Source of the DNA: Montifringilla adamsi
Taxonomy: Eukaryota; Chordata; Aves; Passeriformes; Passeridae
Assembly: GCA_017590115.1 (NCBI GenBank)
Contig: JAGGNK010006659.1
Span: 124,001-188,000, forward strand
Reading direction: 5' to 3'
DNA: 64,000 nucleotides
Every line of letters begins with the position of its first letter. Position 1 is the first letter of the stretch. Made by a program: the position numbers and the translations under genes. Below are positions 13,053 to 25,250 of this stretch, in pieces. The notes under the pieces are model-generated. The model searched no databases. It was not told the origin of the DNA and saw only the letters and a list, made by a program, of their open reading frames with translations.

Positions 13053-13329
13053 TGTAGGGACCCCAGGCAGGTGCAAAGGAGTGGTCTTTATTGCCAAAAC
13101 CTGGCCTTTTTGAGCAGTTAGCTGGTTATCAGTTTACATAAGGCGCAACAAGCCCAAGTCACGTAACCACCATACACCATGATGTGGACATGCAGCAGTC
13201 ACGCAGCTCGTCTCTCACATCTCTCACATCTCTCACAATTCTCATATTTCTCTACCGCTATTCCAGCTGAGTCACTCCCTCATAGTTCCCTTCTACTTAG
13301 CCTAAGTAACAAGCCTGAGCCATGTTACA
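13053..13329 (-). mobile_element. short LTR-like element
   Basis: On the reverse complement this segment begins TGTAACATGGC, carries a TATA-like 'cttatgtaaac', then AATAAA (plus-strand 13087-13092), and ends GGGGTCCCTACA. The TG...CA ends, the short distance from TATA-like box to polyadenylation signal and the GGGTCCC-type U5 end are the layout of a short retroviral LTR of about 277 bp. A small TCTCACA tandem run lies in the U3 part (13211-13237). The flanking bases do not form a clear target duplication, so the ends are tentative. The family is not identified. Confidence 0.5.
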
Positions 13330-14414
13330 AGGCCTTCCCTTTATAAAGCCTTACCTATTGCAAGCAGCTTTGAACCACTCCAAAAAAGGTGTTAAACATT
13401 CTCTTTTATTAACAGTTAATCAAAACAGGAAGCTAGTGAGTGTGGCTAGTTTTAGATATGTCTGTTTTAGGGGTTATATTGAGATTTTTTTTTCCTTTCC
13501 CAATTCTCAAATGGTCTGCTTCAAGTAATTTAGAAAACACCAATGACAATTTCCTTCTTTTGAGGCTGCAATCATACTTTGGAGTCTGCTAGTATTATTA
13601 TTATTATATGAATGATAAAATTTTTGTAATAACACTCTTTATAATATAATGAGTTTAGTGACACAGTACTTAAAAAGTGATAGGCAGTAATTTGCAAGTG
13701 TCAGCACAAGCAATCATATGATGTCTGTGTAGTTCCTGTAGTTCCTGTTTTTGGTAGGCTTTTGGAAGAAAAGCCTGTAATGCCCGTTGTTCTCTGCAGG
13801 AAAGTTTTACTCTGGGTAGCATGCAGGAGAAATAATAAAAATCTAATAAGGTCAATAAAAAAAAAATTATTTGCAAACTTTAGCGCATCCACACAGAATA
13901 AAGCTCTTGGAAATCTTTCACTTAGTAAACTTTAGAATAACCAGGCAGAATAATGCACTTAGCAAGGCATTTACTGGATTTTTTTAGTCTGGCTTGCAAT
14001 GTATTTCAAGAAGCAGAAGGTACGAAAAGAAAGGGAAAGGGAAACAGAGAAAAAGAGAAAGAGAGAGGTAAAGAGTCACCACTGTGACACTGTGTGTCAC
14101 CACACAGTGTAATCTCAGCAGATTTTAAGTCCACGGTAGAGGAGCATGGCATGTGTCATACTCCTTGCCATCATGTTATCAGTTCTGACCTCCTGTGGCC
14201 CTTCCCCAGGTGGGCCTATGCTAATTTCAGCATCAAAAATCTTGTCCCTGCTCTTTACATAGAACTACCTAAATCAGGTGAATCAATTAAAAGTCAGATA
14301 GATATTGGGAATATTTTTCATTTCATTCATTTGCAAACTGGAGCAAAATGATGTATTCAAGTCACACCACAGATCTACCAAATCTCAGCCACAAAAACCA
14401 GACTCTCATAGTAT
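13330..14414. other. unique sequence with short simple repeats
   Basis: Holds a TTA run at about 13593-13606 and a purine-rich patch (GAAAGGGAAA / GAGA) at 14025-14070. No gene is recognised. Confidence 0.5.
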
Positions 14415-14536
14415 CTTTACTACTACTACTACTACTACTGCTACTACTACTACTACTATTACTACTACTACTACTACTACTTCTTATTATTATTATTACT
14501 ATTACTATTACTATTACTATTACTATTACTATTATT
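14415..14536. repeat. CTA/TTA compound trinucleotide microsatellite
   Basis: Three successive blocks: (CTA)n with one CTG and one TTA interruption, then (TTA)n, then (TTACTA)n hexamers to about 14536. Frames through it give poly-Thr, poly-Leu/Ile or poly-Tyr and are artefacts of the repeat. Confidence 0.95.
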
Positions 14537-17500
14537 TACAAATGTCCCTTACAGAATCATATATTAACTAGGTATTGCAGATACTTGTAAAAGTTTTAAA
14601 CTACCCCTTTAAGGTCTTTCTTTTCTGTCCTTGTTTCCATGCTCATATAGATTATCAGAGAATGCAGTTATCAAATTTAAAAAATGGAACCATATTTGAT
14701 TTAATTATTTCTTTATTTTATTTTGGCCATGTAGGTGGAGAATTGTTTATGAGTGTAATTTAGGGTAATGCATGTCTTTTCTTTATATAATCAGTCCCAC
14801 AATCTAAAAAGAATGCATGCATTTAGTCAATTGAATTCAATGTGTTTGCTAGGTCAGCTTGTGTTGGCATTGTTATTGGTTCTCTGTAGAAGCAAAATAT
14901 ATTTACTAAATATGTAGTTAGACAGAAGTCTAACATCCAGCTGTGGATGCATCAAGATGAATTTTATTCAAACACCTGTTTCTTGCTGCCCTATGTGTGT
15001 ACCCATATAGATGAAGCTTTTGAAAGTGCAAAATGATTTTTACATACAAGGTTTTCTGAAGGTTTTTGCCTTAAGAAATTATAAATTTGAAAGAGTAACT
15101 GTGAATAATAAGTTAAAAGTTTTGGTTTTTTGGGGTTTTTTTTTGTTTTTTTCATCAGAGATTTCCTGGGAATAATGTCTTATTCAGTGCACTTGAGTAT
15201 TGATGGTTTTATGTGTATAACCAACTATTGACAATGTAATTTGCCAAATAAGCTTTGCTTAGATTCTGATTTTAGTAGCTCATAAAAATTTTGAAATTGG
15301 CCTTGGTGTCACCATATTTTCAAATCTGCTCTTTGTTGAAAGATAAAAATTAGAAAAAGAATTTTAAATTTGTGGATTTCAGTGGCTGACCATGCAATTC
15401 CAGGTTGCTCATTCTCTATTGAGCCTAAACATGCAGAAAAAAATTCACAAAATTTGAAACTTTAAAGTAATTATGGTTCTGTAAGGGACATTATGTTACA
15501 TGTGGCACTACACATAGGTAAGCATGGCAAAATAAAATGGAAGTTAGCTGAGAAGTTGTTAATTTTTTTTAAATTATCTCTGAGGTAAGTTAAAAAGACA
15601 AAGTATGTCCCAGATATGTTAGTCACCATAGATTATTTTTGTAATCTATATGGCTTTGTAATAGCAGTGGTTGTGTCCCCTTAAGATATGGAATAAACTT
15701 TGACCTTGCTGTCATGAAGTATTTTCCAGTATTCTTTTTCCTAGAATTTATTGAGATGACTTTGAAATGTTAAATAGTAGAAAGACAGAAAACTTAATTA
15801 AAAAATTGAGAGCAAGACTTACAATGGTTCATATCTGACTCACCTGTCTGGTTTATATTGTGAATATTCTCCTGTACCTCTTATTGTCCTTCTAAAGCCA
15901 GTAAGGCTGCAGTGTTGTTCACAGGTTTACAGCTGCCTCCTGGGCAGATAGCTGAATTCAAAAAGGAAAGAGAGACAAAAGACTTACAGTAAAGAATATA
16001 ACATATTTGCTGTGTCAATCCCAAGGCTGCATTATTTTTGTATTATTCACATCCCATGATCATTTCATGTTGTGTTTGGTAACACATCTTTCTTTCTTTC
16101 CAAAATAGTTCTGCTATTCTGGGGTTTCTTAAACCTTTCTTCACTTGTGCCACAAAAAAATCTGACTTTCTAAAGAAAATAGAAATGTTTCCTAGATAAG
16201 CAGGACCAACATTGCCAGTAAGGACTTAATTTTTATAAGGGATTTGTAAGTTTTTACATTAGTAGTGAAACTTAAACTCAGTTACGAAGTGGGTGTAAAA
16301 TAGTCTAGAATTTTTGTAAAAAAATTTACTGAAACAGTGAAAGGTGCTTGAGTCCTGATCACTGAAGTTTTGGGCTACTAATATTGGTTTCCATAGGACA
16401 GAAAAATGAAATTGACTTCATTAAGATGTTTTACATGGAGAAATGTGAGGCATTAATTCATAACTCAGTAATTATTTGCTTAATTATGTAAGCAGATTTT
16501 ACACAATCATCTCAAATAATCCAGTAATTATGAAGCAGTAATAAACCCAACAATTTAGCTCATTTATCTCTGGCCCTTGACAGAGTTTAACCCAATTTTT
16601 AATAAGGGAAGTTTCTACCCTCAGTACCCCATATTCATAAACTGTAACAAAAGGAGGTCAGCGTTTTCTTGTCTGTAGAATGATTTTCACACATATGGAT
16701 CTAGAATACATATAGCAAGTCTTGAATTAGGTATTTGTAATACTAGGAGTCAATTTCAAATCTGTGCTTACTTTGAAGCAGTTTTTATGGATAAGGTCCC
16801 ATATTTGGGGGATTAGAGATTTTCTTTTTATTTTTGGTATCTTATTATATAGGGACCCTTGATAATTAGAATTGTGGAACTTTATATCAGGAGGATTTTA
16901 CAATGAATACTGCAAGGTTTGAATGAATACTAAAAGTCTTTGTGTCAGTTTTCTGAGAGGAACAGACATTCTTCTGAAGCTCCATCAAAATGCAATTTAA
17001 TTATCTCTATTTATTTATTTATAACCTTGAATAGAGTTCGAGAGATTCAAAAAACGTTATGTGCTGAAGGCTTACTAAAGACACTCTGGAAGGACAAAGT
17101 GAAAACAAAAACTATTTTGATTTTTGGAAAGAGAACTCACCTAGTTTTGCATCTCATGTCCATTTAGTATTGTAGCTGAAAAAATGTCCTTAATTTTGAC
17201 ATATTAACAAAGGCTGAAATTTTCAGCTATTAATATATTCCCTAGGTGCCCAATTCTATTGTGTCTAAAATTTATACTACACTTTAAGAACCATTAGTAG
17301 TATTTCAATATAGAAATGACAGCCCTCAGATTTCATAGAGTTTTTTGTTTTGTTTTCTATTCTGTATATTTTGCAAGTTTCAAAGGCCATGTGAGGTACC
17401 TTAAATGGAGAACGCTTAACTGTGAAATACACAAAAGCTAACAGAAAGGAATGATGACTTACAAGCTTGACAAAGTATAGCTGTGAGTAAATACATTCTG

Positions 17501-18384
17501 AAATAAAGATATTGGAGTCTATTGATAAATACTTTATTTCAGCACTATGGTGCAGAATGTGGTAGAGTTAACGTTAAAGTTATATTAATGTAACATGATA
17601 AGGAATTAGGACAATGACTTAAAAAGCATGCCTACAATGTTTTGTTCAGGATAAAAAAAATATAGAGGAATTCTTCTAACTGTGCTCTCTGCAAACTATG
17701 TAGTTGATCACTGCTAGAATGTTTCATGGGGGTGCTCTCTGAAATGGTATTATAACTAGGTCACTTTTCTTCACTGATTTATATAATTAATAAAACCAAA
17801 AGCAATAATTACTTAAAAATTTTAAAGTCTTTGTTAGGAACACAAAAGAGCATTTTAAGCTAAATGGATAGATTAAGCCAACTTCAAAAAGACAAGGTTT
17901 TTAAAGATTATAATACTACACAACTGAATTCAGCTGAGACTCTAAGTAAGAGCAAGAGAAAACTAGAGATATATTTGCTTAGAAAATATGAAAGAATTTG
18001 AATGGTTATACTTTCTGCAATGTGAATGATAAAAGATTTAACAAACCAAGAAGAGTTTTGATTTTTATTGTTCCATCAAAACAAGATTTCCAGCCCAGAT
18101 CTGTAAGTGCTACAGGTATACTTCAAAATAACACATACCTGCCAATAATTAATTCTCCTTTTTGTGTTTGCCTACTCATTTATTCTTAGAAATTTCCTCA
18201 CAGATAGACATAAGCACAATTTAGTCTGAAAGATCTGACAAGATGATGGCATGAAGCACAGTCCATCCTGGTAATACAAGCAATATTTAAGGTAATGGTT
18301 CTTCTTTTGTTTTGTTTAGTGTTTCAACTATACGACCACTCTCTTTTTCTCATTTAATGTATATATAGCATAAACTTTTGAAGG
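14537..18384. other. unique AT-rich sequence, no gene seen
   Basis: Nearly four kilobases without a recognisable repeat family. A T/G-rich run lies at about 15120-15151. Short frames (75 codons at 16940-17167, 63 codons at 17998-18189) lack any motif. Confidence 0.5.
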
Positions 18385-18766
18385 TTTGTGTCTAAATTGG
18401 TTTTTAAAACCTTGGAAAAAAGTGGCCATAAAGTCAATCCCCATGCAACCCCACTAGTGGCAGGTCACCAGTATGATGTTGTCCCATTCACTGTAACCCC
18501 TTGTGGCCAGGTTGCTCACACATCACATGAAGTGTTTATCCAGCTGTGGGCTGGATATTTTTTCCAAAACGATCCTGTGAGAGACAGCATTATATTTTCA
18601 TTAAAATCCAAAAATTTATATCAACTCACGTCCTTTGAACAACTAGTCAAATAAGCTTGTCATAAAAGGAAATGGGTTTTGATGAACAGAATTTTCCTCT
18701 CACGAAACTGTGCTGCCTCTGACTGATAACTGCATTGACCTTCAGGTGTTTTATAGTACCCCAGAA

Positions 18767-19135
18767 TCATCTCAACAACTTTGCCAAGCACTGAAGTAAC
18801 AGCCTGTGATTTCCAGAATCATAGCTCTTCCCCTTCTTGAAAAGTGGGACAATGTTAGCCAGCTTCCAGTTGACTGCGACCTCTCCAGATTTCCAAGACC
18901 ATTCAAAAATCATTGAGAGAGGCCTTGGGATGACATCAGCCATCTCTTTGAGCATTCTCAGATGAATTCCATCAAGCCCAACAGATCTATAGGGATCAAG
19001 CTGGAGCACTGGATTGTGAGCAAGTTCAGGATTGACTGGGAATTTATCATTCTCATTTATCACAGACGTGATCCTCCAGCTCAGAGCTGTAGTACCCCAG
19101 AGCCCATCAAAGGAGATAAATAAAGTATTAAACAC
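18767..19135 (-). pseudogene. CR1 ORF2 reverse-transcriptase N-terminal remnant
   Basis: An open run of 122 codons still matches the N-terminal part of the CR1 RT: the run 'GLDGIHLRMLKEMADVIPRP' followed by 'SWKSGEVAVNWKLANIVPLF' and the K-K-G-K motif. These are the residues around RT blocks 0-1 of non-LTR elements. Beyond the run, frameshifts and stops break ORF2 on both sides; no catalytic D-D pair is contained. It is a decayed fragment, not a gene. Confidence 0.8.
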
Positions 19136-19316
19136 CTCTGTCTTGTATATGTCACTATTTATGAGGTGACTGTCCTCATCAGGTAATTGGCTTATTTTAA
19201 TCCTGCACTGTCTTATTTTAAAAAGCTCTTTTTATTGCTTCCCACAGTACTGACCAGCTTCAATTCCAGTTGGTCTTGGCTTGACAAATTTTCTCCCTTG
19301 AGTTGCAAGCAGCATC

Positions 19317-19377
19317 TCTATATTCTTCTTATATCACCTGACCTTTCTTTAGTCAGGTGATATAAGAAGAATATAGA
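19317..19377. repeat. perfect 26-bp inverted repeat (9-nt loop)
   Basis: Arms 19317-19342 and 19352-19377 are exact reverse complements around the loop CTTTCTTTA. Immediately overlapping, 19375-19384 and 19390-19399 form a second exact 10-bp hairpin (AGAAAGTATT / AATACTTTCT). Perfect pairing inside a heavily diverged CR1 means the palindrome formed recently compared with the insertion. Confidence 0.95.
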
Positions 19378-20340
19378 AAGTATTCTTCTAATACTTTCTT
19401 TTCTTTCCTTAGCTCTGTTTTGGAAATGCTGGCTCCTTGGCTTTAGGAGATGTTACTTAAATAGTGATCAAAATTTATGAATCCTGGCACCTTCAAAAAC
19501 ATTTTCCCAGGAGACCTCACTAACTAGTTACTTGAGCTGCCTGAATTCTGCTCTTATGTCCAGAGTGGAGGTTTTGCTGGCATTTTTCCTCCTAACAACA
19601 GAAATTTTTAACCCAATGGCTTTGCGTTTAGTATGGCCAAGACAACCATCAACCACCATGAGACACTCAGTTAACAAGCAGCAAATCAAGGAGGGCATAT
19701 TTCCTGGTTGGCTCCCTCACTACCTGTACCATAAAGCTATCATCCATGTTTTTAAAGAATCTTCTGGACCTCATTGTGCCAGCTGTGTGGTCTTCCCAGT
19801 TGGCATCTAGGAAGTTGACAAATGCAGTTCATTTGAAGGTATCCCTTAGTTCCTTGAAAAATAACTCATTGGTATTATCAGCCTGGCTAGGTGGTCCCTA
19901 GTAGACTCCCACACTATTATCCTCACTGTTTGTTCCTTAATCCTTAACCAGTACCTCTCAACCATGCCATTGCCAAGTGCAACCTCTATACACTGTAGTC
20001 CTCTGTTACATAGAATGCCACCTCGTCCCCTCACCAGCCCTGCTGATCTCTCCTGAATAAACTGTAACCATCCATAGCCTTAGACAATCCCCCAGGTGCT
20101 CCTTCTTCTAACTCATCATTTTCCTGGTCCTCGGTTTCTGAACCCTCATATCTCTTCCATAGGGGCACCTGGGAAGAGAAATGGATTCACCTGGCACTTT
20201 GAGCAGGGACCTACCTAGATTCCCTTCTGACTCTTACATCCACTCCAGCCTGTTGGGGTGATAGTAGGGGATTGTCCACTTCCTGAGGAGCAGCCAACTG
20301 CTGTGCCAGCCTCAGAGTTGGTGCAGGTCAGCTCTGCCAA

Positions 20341-21027
20341 ACAATTGCCTACACATATGCCCTGACGCTCCTTAAACTTTCCATCTCCTCTAAAAGTAAT
20401 ACCATCAGCAGTATCAATTCACCTACATTTTACCTATTCCTTATCAGAACTTGCAAATAGATTTCATTTTTTCCAGAAAAAATATTTCACTTAGATAAAC
20501 ATAAATTTATCTAATTATCTAAAACCTTACTTTGAATTTCAGAATTTTTAGCAGGGAAAAATGCTTGTGTTGCTGCTGATGTAGTAGTGATGGAGTTTTA
20601 TGTAGCTGGGTTTAGTTTATGTAGTGTAGTTTATTCTTGAAGTATGGAGTTGCGATATCCAATGTATCATATTTTGAGAGTATTTAGTTAATGTTAAGAA
20701 TTAATCTGAAGACTTTAGATTTCATGTCTTTGTATTTCAACATTTCTTACATATTTTAAGCCTGAGAAGCAAAGAGAATTAAAAACCATACAGGGTGTGA
20801 GACATAATTAAGGGTAAAAGATTTACAATTGCTATTGAACTTGAGATGAAACATGTAATATTTAGCATATTTACTTTATATAAATCCACTGCACCTTCCC
20901 CGTGATTCACGCTGAAGTTCTCATTGGAAATACAAAAATATGAAGAGAATTAAGGTGGGATGAAAGCACAACAGGGACAAAGAAAATTCTTTGCTGCCAA
21001 TCTAAGCTACTCTTCTTTGTTAACTGG
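20341..21027. other. unique AT-rich sequence
   Basis: No gene or repeat family recognised between the CR1 and the LTR fragment. Confidence 0.45.
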
Positions 21028-21196
21028 TCTGGCTGGGATGGAGCTAATTTCTCACATAGAAGCCCTCACAAGTATGTGCTTTGCATTGGTAGCTAGAAAC
21101 GGGCTGATAACACACCAGTCAGTGTTTTGGCTACTGCAGAGCAGTGCTGGCACAGCCTCAAGTCTGTCTTTCCAACATTCCCACCCCCATATGCCA
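21028..21196 (+). mobile_element. ERVL-type LTR fragment (U3 start)
   Basis: The succession 'ggctgggatggagctaattt', '...gctgataacacacc', 'gttttggctactgcagagca', 'gtgctggcacagcctcaag' matches the beginning of the bird ERVL LTR that I recall (GGCTGGGATRGAGTTAATTTTCTTC...). Only the first third or so of the LTR remains; the right side passes into a T/G-rich tract. It belongs to the same LTR type as the terminus at 48711. Confidence 0.65.
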
Positions 21197-21200
21197 GTAC

Positions 21201-21280
21201 AGTTTTGTTGTTTTGTTTTTTGTTTGAGGTTTTTCTTTTGGGTTTTTTTTTTTTTTTTTAATTAAACTTTTTTTTTTTTT
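21201..21280. repeat. T/G-rich low-complexity tract
   Basis: Runs of T separated by G, then two long T runs with TTTAATTAAAC between them, ending in CCCCC. Adjoins the LTR fragment. Confidence 0.85.
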
Positions 21281-23852
21281 CCCCCACATGGTTTTTTTAT
21301 CATGCTTTCTTTCCAGTTGTTCTGCTGACAAGGGTGTGTGAGAGCACAGTTTGGTGCACACTTGGTGGCCAGCCAAAGTCAAAACACCACAGCAGGGCAA
21401 TTTAAAAGCATAAGACAGTTTTAATCTAGAAACAAAGTAAATAATCTCTCTTAAGAATCTGTTGTAGAACAGTCTAATTCTGAATAAGTACAAAGTTATT
21501 TTAAAATAAAACTCTTATTTTTAAATAAAACTAAATTTGAATTGTACATATTTTTCTTTTTTGTTGTATTGTAGAAAACAAGAAGACTCTGTAACTACAA
21601 CCAGACTTAAAATTCTTCTTTTAGTGCTCCAATTTTACTTTGAATCATTATTTTTCTGCATGCATAAATACAGTGTGTAACTATTCAGGTGAAGAAATCC
21701 TTATCCTGAAATAATTTTTAAAGTAGTTTGTCTTCTTTGACATATGGTATTTATACATTACCTTTTTTCAATAGAACACAGAAACAAGCTTTTCAAAACA
21801 GAAATGCAATCACAGAAATTGATGTAAGGTAACCTAGCAAGTTGATTCTTATTCAAGTAATATTTTGGCAATATGTCGTACATACTTACCTGCAGGGCTC
21901 TTTAGTCAAAGGAAAAGTCATCTTTGAAAGGTGATTGATGTGTAGGTTACTAAAATTGCAAGTGTTGTTTGTATAGCTGTGTCATTAATGTCTACTGGCT
22001 ACCTTTCTTCATTGCCCAATGTTCTCCCACCCAAAGTCCAGTGGAAGATGTCCACTTTTTAAATACATGATGGATGCTCCATAAATATGTTAGCATGGAT
22101 GAATCAACAGCTGTTAGGCAAAAAAGTGAGATGAACATTTATTTCATACACCAGGCAGTTGTCAAGCAATATTAATATCCTTTAGTCAATAGAAGAGTGC
22201 AAAACAGTTGCTGAAAGGACTATGATAAACAGATGGCAAGAGCAGTCAAGCCAAGCTTGTATTGACTTAACCCCCTTTATACAATTTTGCAAGTTGAATC
22301 CTTTGGGAAGGACTTGTACTAAGAAATATGTTTAAATTGAACTTTCTCCTTAACAACAATAACATATGACAACCTACAGTAAATGTCCCTACATTTTTTT
22401 TAGTTAGGTGCGCTGCGTGAAAAAATTAATGGACCAGTAATTTTATCAGGCAGGAAGCAGCTGAGAATTCATTCATTACACATGCTGCTAAGCTACATAA
22501 GGTTTCTGAGGGCCTATGTTTTTGGAGAGTAATAATGCATGTTTTGTTACTTTGAAAGAAGAAATTTTTATCTGGTCTGGTTTGGTTTTGGTTTATTTAC
22601 AGAGTGTAAGTTCTTGTATTTCCACTGCACTGTTAAAATCTATGTTTCATACTAAGAACTGGTCCTTTCCTAAACACTGGGGGCTTGAAATTGATATGTC
22701 TAAGAGAAGATCTTATTAGCATGCAACATTTGTTGCTCAAGGCTCATTGCCCAGCTTTCCTTTTACATAAAAATATAATGCCAGATTATACAGCAATTTT
22801 CATTTACTCCTCAGGTAAACTTTTGAATGATCTCTGTAAAACCAATTTGAATAACATCTGTTTCTCCCAATTTGGGTAGATGCTGACTGAAATACTGAAG
22901 AAATTTAGAGCAGCATGCTGAACTACACTTCCAGAACTGTTGTTTCTTTTGACTGGAATCAACAATCATGGTTTTTAGACCGAAGGAAGACATAAGGATT
23001 TTACGGTTTATATTCCAATAAAATATAAATTAGTGATGCCAGTCATTTTGTAAAAAAAATGATTGTTCTACATATTCCAACAATAGTAAAAGAATATTCT
23101 TTAAATTAAATACCTGGCATTATCCTTAGGTTAGGACTTGATTACTTTCATTTCCAAAAGTTAAATAAGATGCTCGAAAGAAAGGGACTTCTGTACTTCA
23201 ACATCATCATGCATTACTTCCTAGAAAACATTTAGCTCTCATTCTAAGATTCTATCAGATAATTTAATTATATTTTAGGCTTTTTAATTGCAACTTTAAA
23301 TTTTATTTAACTAGTTGCATGAAAAAAATTACTCACTTACCTATAATTAAATTAATACAATAAGTTTGCATTACCCATTTTATAATTTGGATACTGGAAT
23401 TTAAAATAATCCAAATAATTGGATATTCATATATATGGAAGATATGTAACATAAGATCATAGGGCTAAGATTCTCATACTGATTATTATTTGACTTTCCA
23501 AGTAGCACAGTAAAAATCAGGAAAGCTATTCAGAAATTACATAGAGATATAAGAACCACGGTACATTAGTGGGAGGCAGTCCATTTCTGTAACCATGTAC
23601 ATGCAACAGTGTTTGAAGTATCCTAGAATATATGAGATTCTTTCACAGGATTTTAAGACATGATTTGATCCTATACTCTTCTAGATCAGCAGTCTGTCAC
23701 AAGAAGGGTGATCCTTGTTTGTCTGAACTGCCATTGGATTCCTCTGCTCCAGAATTGAGTTCCACTTTAAAGACTTGAATGAACTCTGGAAACAAAATAT
23801 TTTCATGTCTTAACACAAAGTATCATTGCACAAAAGAAGAAAATAAAAAAAT
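21281..23852. other. unique AT-rich sequence, no gene seen
   Basis: No repeat family or coding exon recognised. The stretch 22400-22515 has balanced composition and two CpGs (GCGCTGCG near 22411), unlike its neighbours, but carries no motif I can name. Confidence 0.45.
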
Positions 23853-24093
23853 CTGAACACAACCAACAACCCTCCTCCCCCGCCAAAAAAATCCCAACAA
23901 CAACAGTGACAAAACTAAACAAACAAACAAACAAACAAACCCACAAGAAACCAAAGGCCACAAAAAACCAGACAAACTAAAACAAAACAAAACCACCCCA
24001 AAGAAAACAACAAAAAAACCCCACCCAAACTTAACCAAAACAACTAAACACAAAAAAAAAAAATCCAAAAAACATAAGGAAAACCCACAAAAT
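23853..24093. repeat. A/C-rich low-complexity tract with (CAAA)n
   Basis: About 240 bp almost free of G and T, built from AACC, CAAA and CCAAAA words, including a perfect CAAA run at about 23915-23940. Frames across it (for example 23823-24068 minus) are low-complexity artefacts. Confidence 0.9.
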
Positions 24094-25078
24094 TAATAAA
24101 AATTGGGTATAAAATCTTTTGAAATCACAACATAGTTTTGAAACTAGATAGTTACCTCTTGCTTAGGTCTATCTTTAACATTTTCCAACACTACTTGGTG
24201 TAGTGTTAAGTCAAGAAGTGTCAGTGCTATCTTGAGGTGTGATATGGGATTTGTCTTCTTGAAGCAAATCATTGACTTGGAAGCTGCCACATTAGCAATG
24301 GAATTTATGAATGTACTACTTCACCAAAATTCCTACATAATTCAAGTTTCTTTCATATAATTATAAACTATTTCAAAATGAAAGCATTAAAATTAAAGAG
24401 CCACTGTATGGTTAAATTGCTTCTGCACTGTGATTATCTTAAAGATTTTGTTTCCTCTGACAGCCCTCTATAAATATACACATCATTATTAATTCTGCTA
24501 CATCAAATAAAGTAAAAATGTGTCCATTTCTGAACAGTAATCATGGTTGTTAAGGCATACATTGTCTCTCAGATAGCTAATATGGATGGATTTTTTTTTT
24601 CCTCTAAAGTAATATCTACCAGAAGTTGATGTGGGTTGGAAGGTGATCAATTTTGCGTTGCTTTTCCTAATGAGGTCAGTCTGAGAGTGAAAAAAGGTCT
24701 GTTGTAATCAGATTACAAGAATCTCAGGTTTTAATTTCCTTGAAATTATCATTTAATAATGTTTGCCATTCTTTCAGAGGCAAGAGTCACAGATGGATTT
24801 TTTACTTTTCTCTCACCAATTTTATTTAATGGTCCCTGATCATATAGGGATGGGTTTTCTATCATTTTACAAATAAACTATTTTTCTTCTCAGATAAGAT
24901 GTTGAAATATATGTCTGATGTTCAACTCAGAATCTATTTTACATACATAAGTTCAGTACAATATCAGTGAAAGCAGATATCTGTGTTTGGTATTAACCTA
25001 GTATTGTCATGATTGCAATCTTACTTAGCTAGAGAAAAAACAACTTAAAACCACAATTGTTGCTGCTGCTTTTAATTT
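24094..25078. other. unique AT-rich sequence
   Basis: No gene, RNA or repeat family recognised. Confidence 0.5.
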
Positions 25079-25250
25079 GGTTTTGGTTTTGTTTTGGGGT
25101 GGTTTTTTTTTGTTTTTTTTTTTTGTGGGTTTTTTTTTTTTGGTTGGTTTTTGGGGGTTTTTTTGGTTAGTTGGTTGATTAGTTGGTTAGTTGTTTTGTT
25201 TGTGGGTTTTGGGTGGTGGGGAGGGAGGCTGCTTTTTTTTTTTTTTTCCC
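25079..25250. repeat. T/G-rich low-complexity tract
   Basis: The opposite-strand counterpart in composition of the A/C-rich tract 1 kb upstream: GGTTTT, GTTGGTTG and long T runs, ending GGGAGGGAGGC then T15 and CCCC. It contains a canonical four-G-run motif at 25203-25228. The 80-codon frame at 25094-25336 is an artefact of it. Confidence 0.9.

Larger units (their letters stand above)
18385..20340 (-). mobile_element. CR1 LINE, internal ORF2 segment, old
   Basis: The antisense of CR1 ORF2 can be followed from the RT region at the left ('cctgtgagagacagcat' near 18575; 'tctccagatttccaagacc' near 18880) to the endonuclease region at the right (about 19500-20000, with the counterpart of 'ggtggtccctagtagactcccac' at 19890). 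It spans about 1.95 kb and lacks the 3' UTR at its left end. Divergence is high, with many indels, so this is one of the older insertions. A perfect inverted repeat at 19317-19377 is younger than the rest. The right boundary is uncertain by about 100 bp. Confidence 0.8.

Noticed and set aside
14305..14590. Frames encoding poly-Thr, poly-Leu and poly-Tyr
   Set aside because: Direct translations of the trinucleotide microsatellite.
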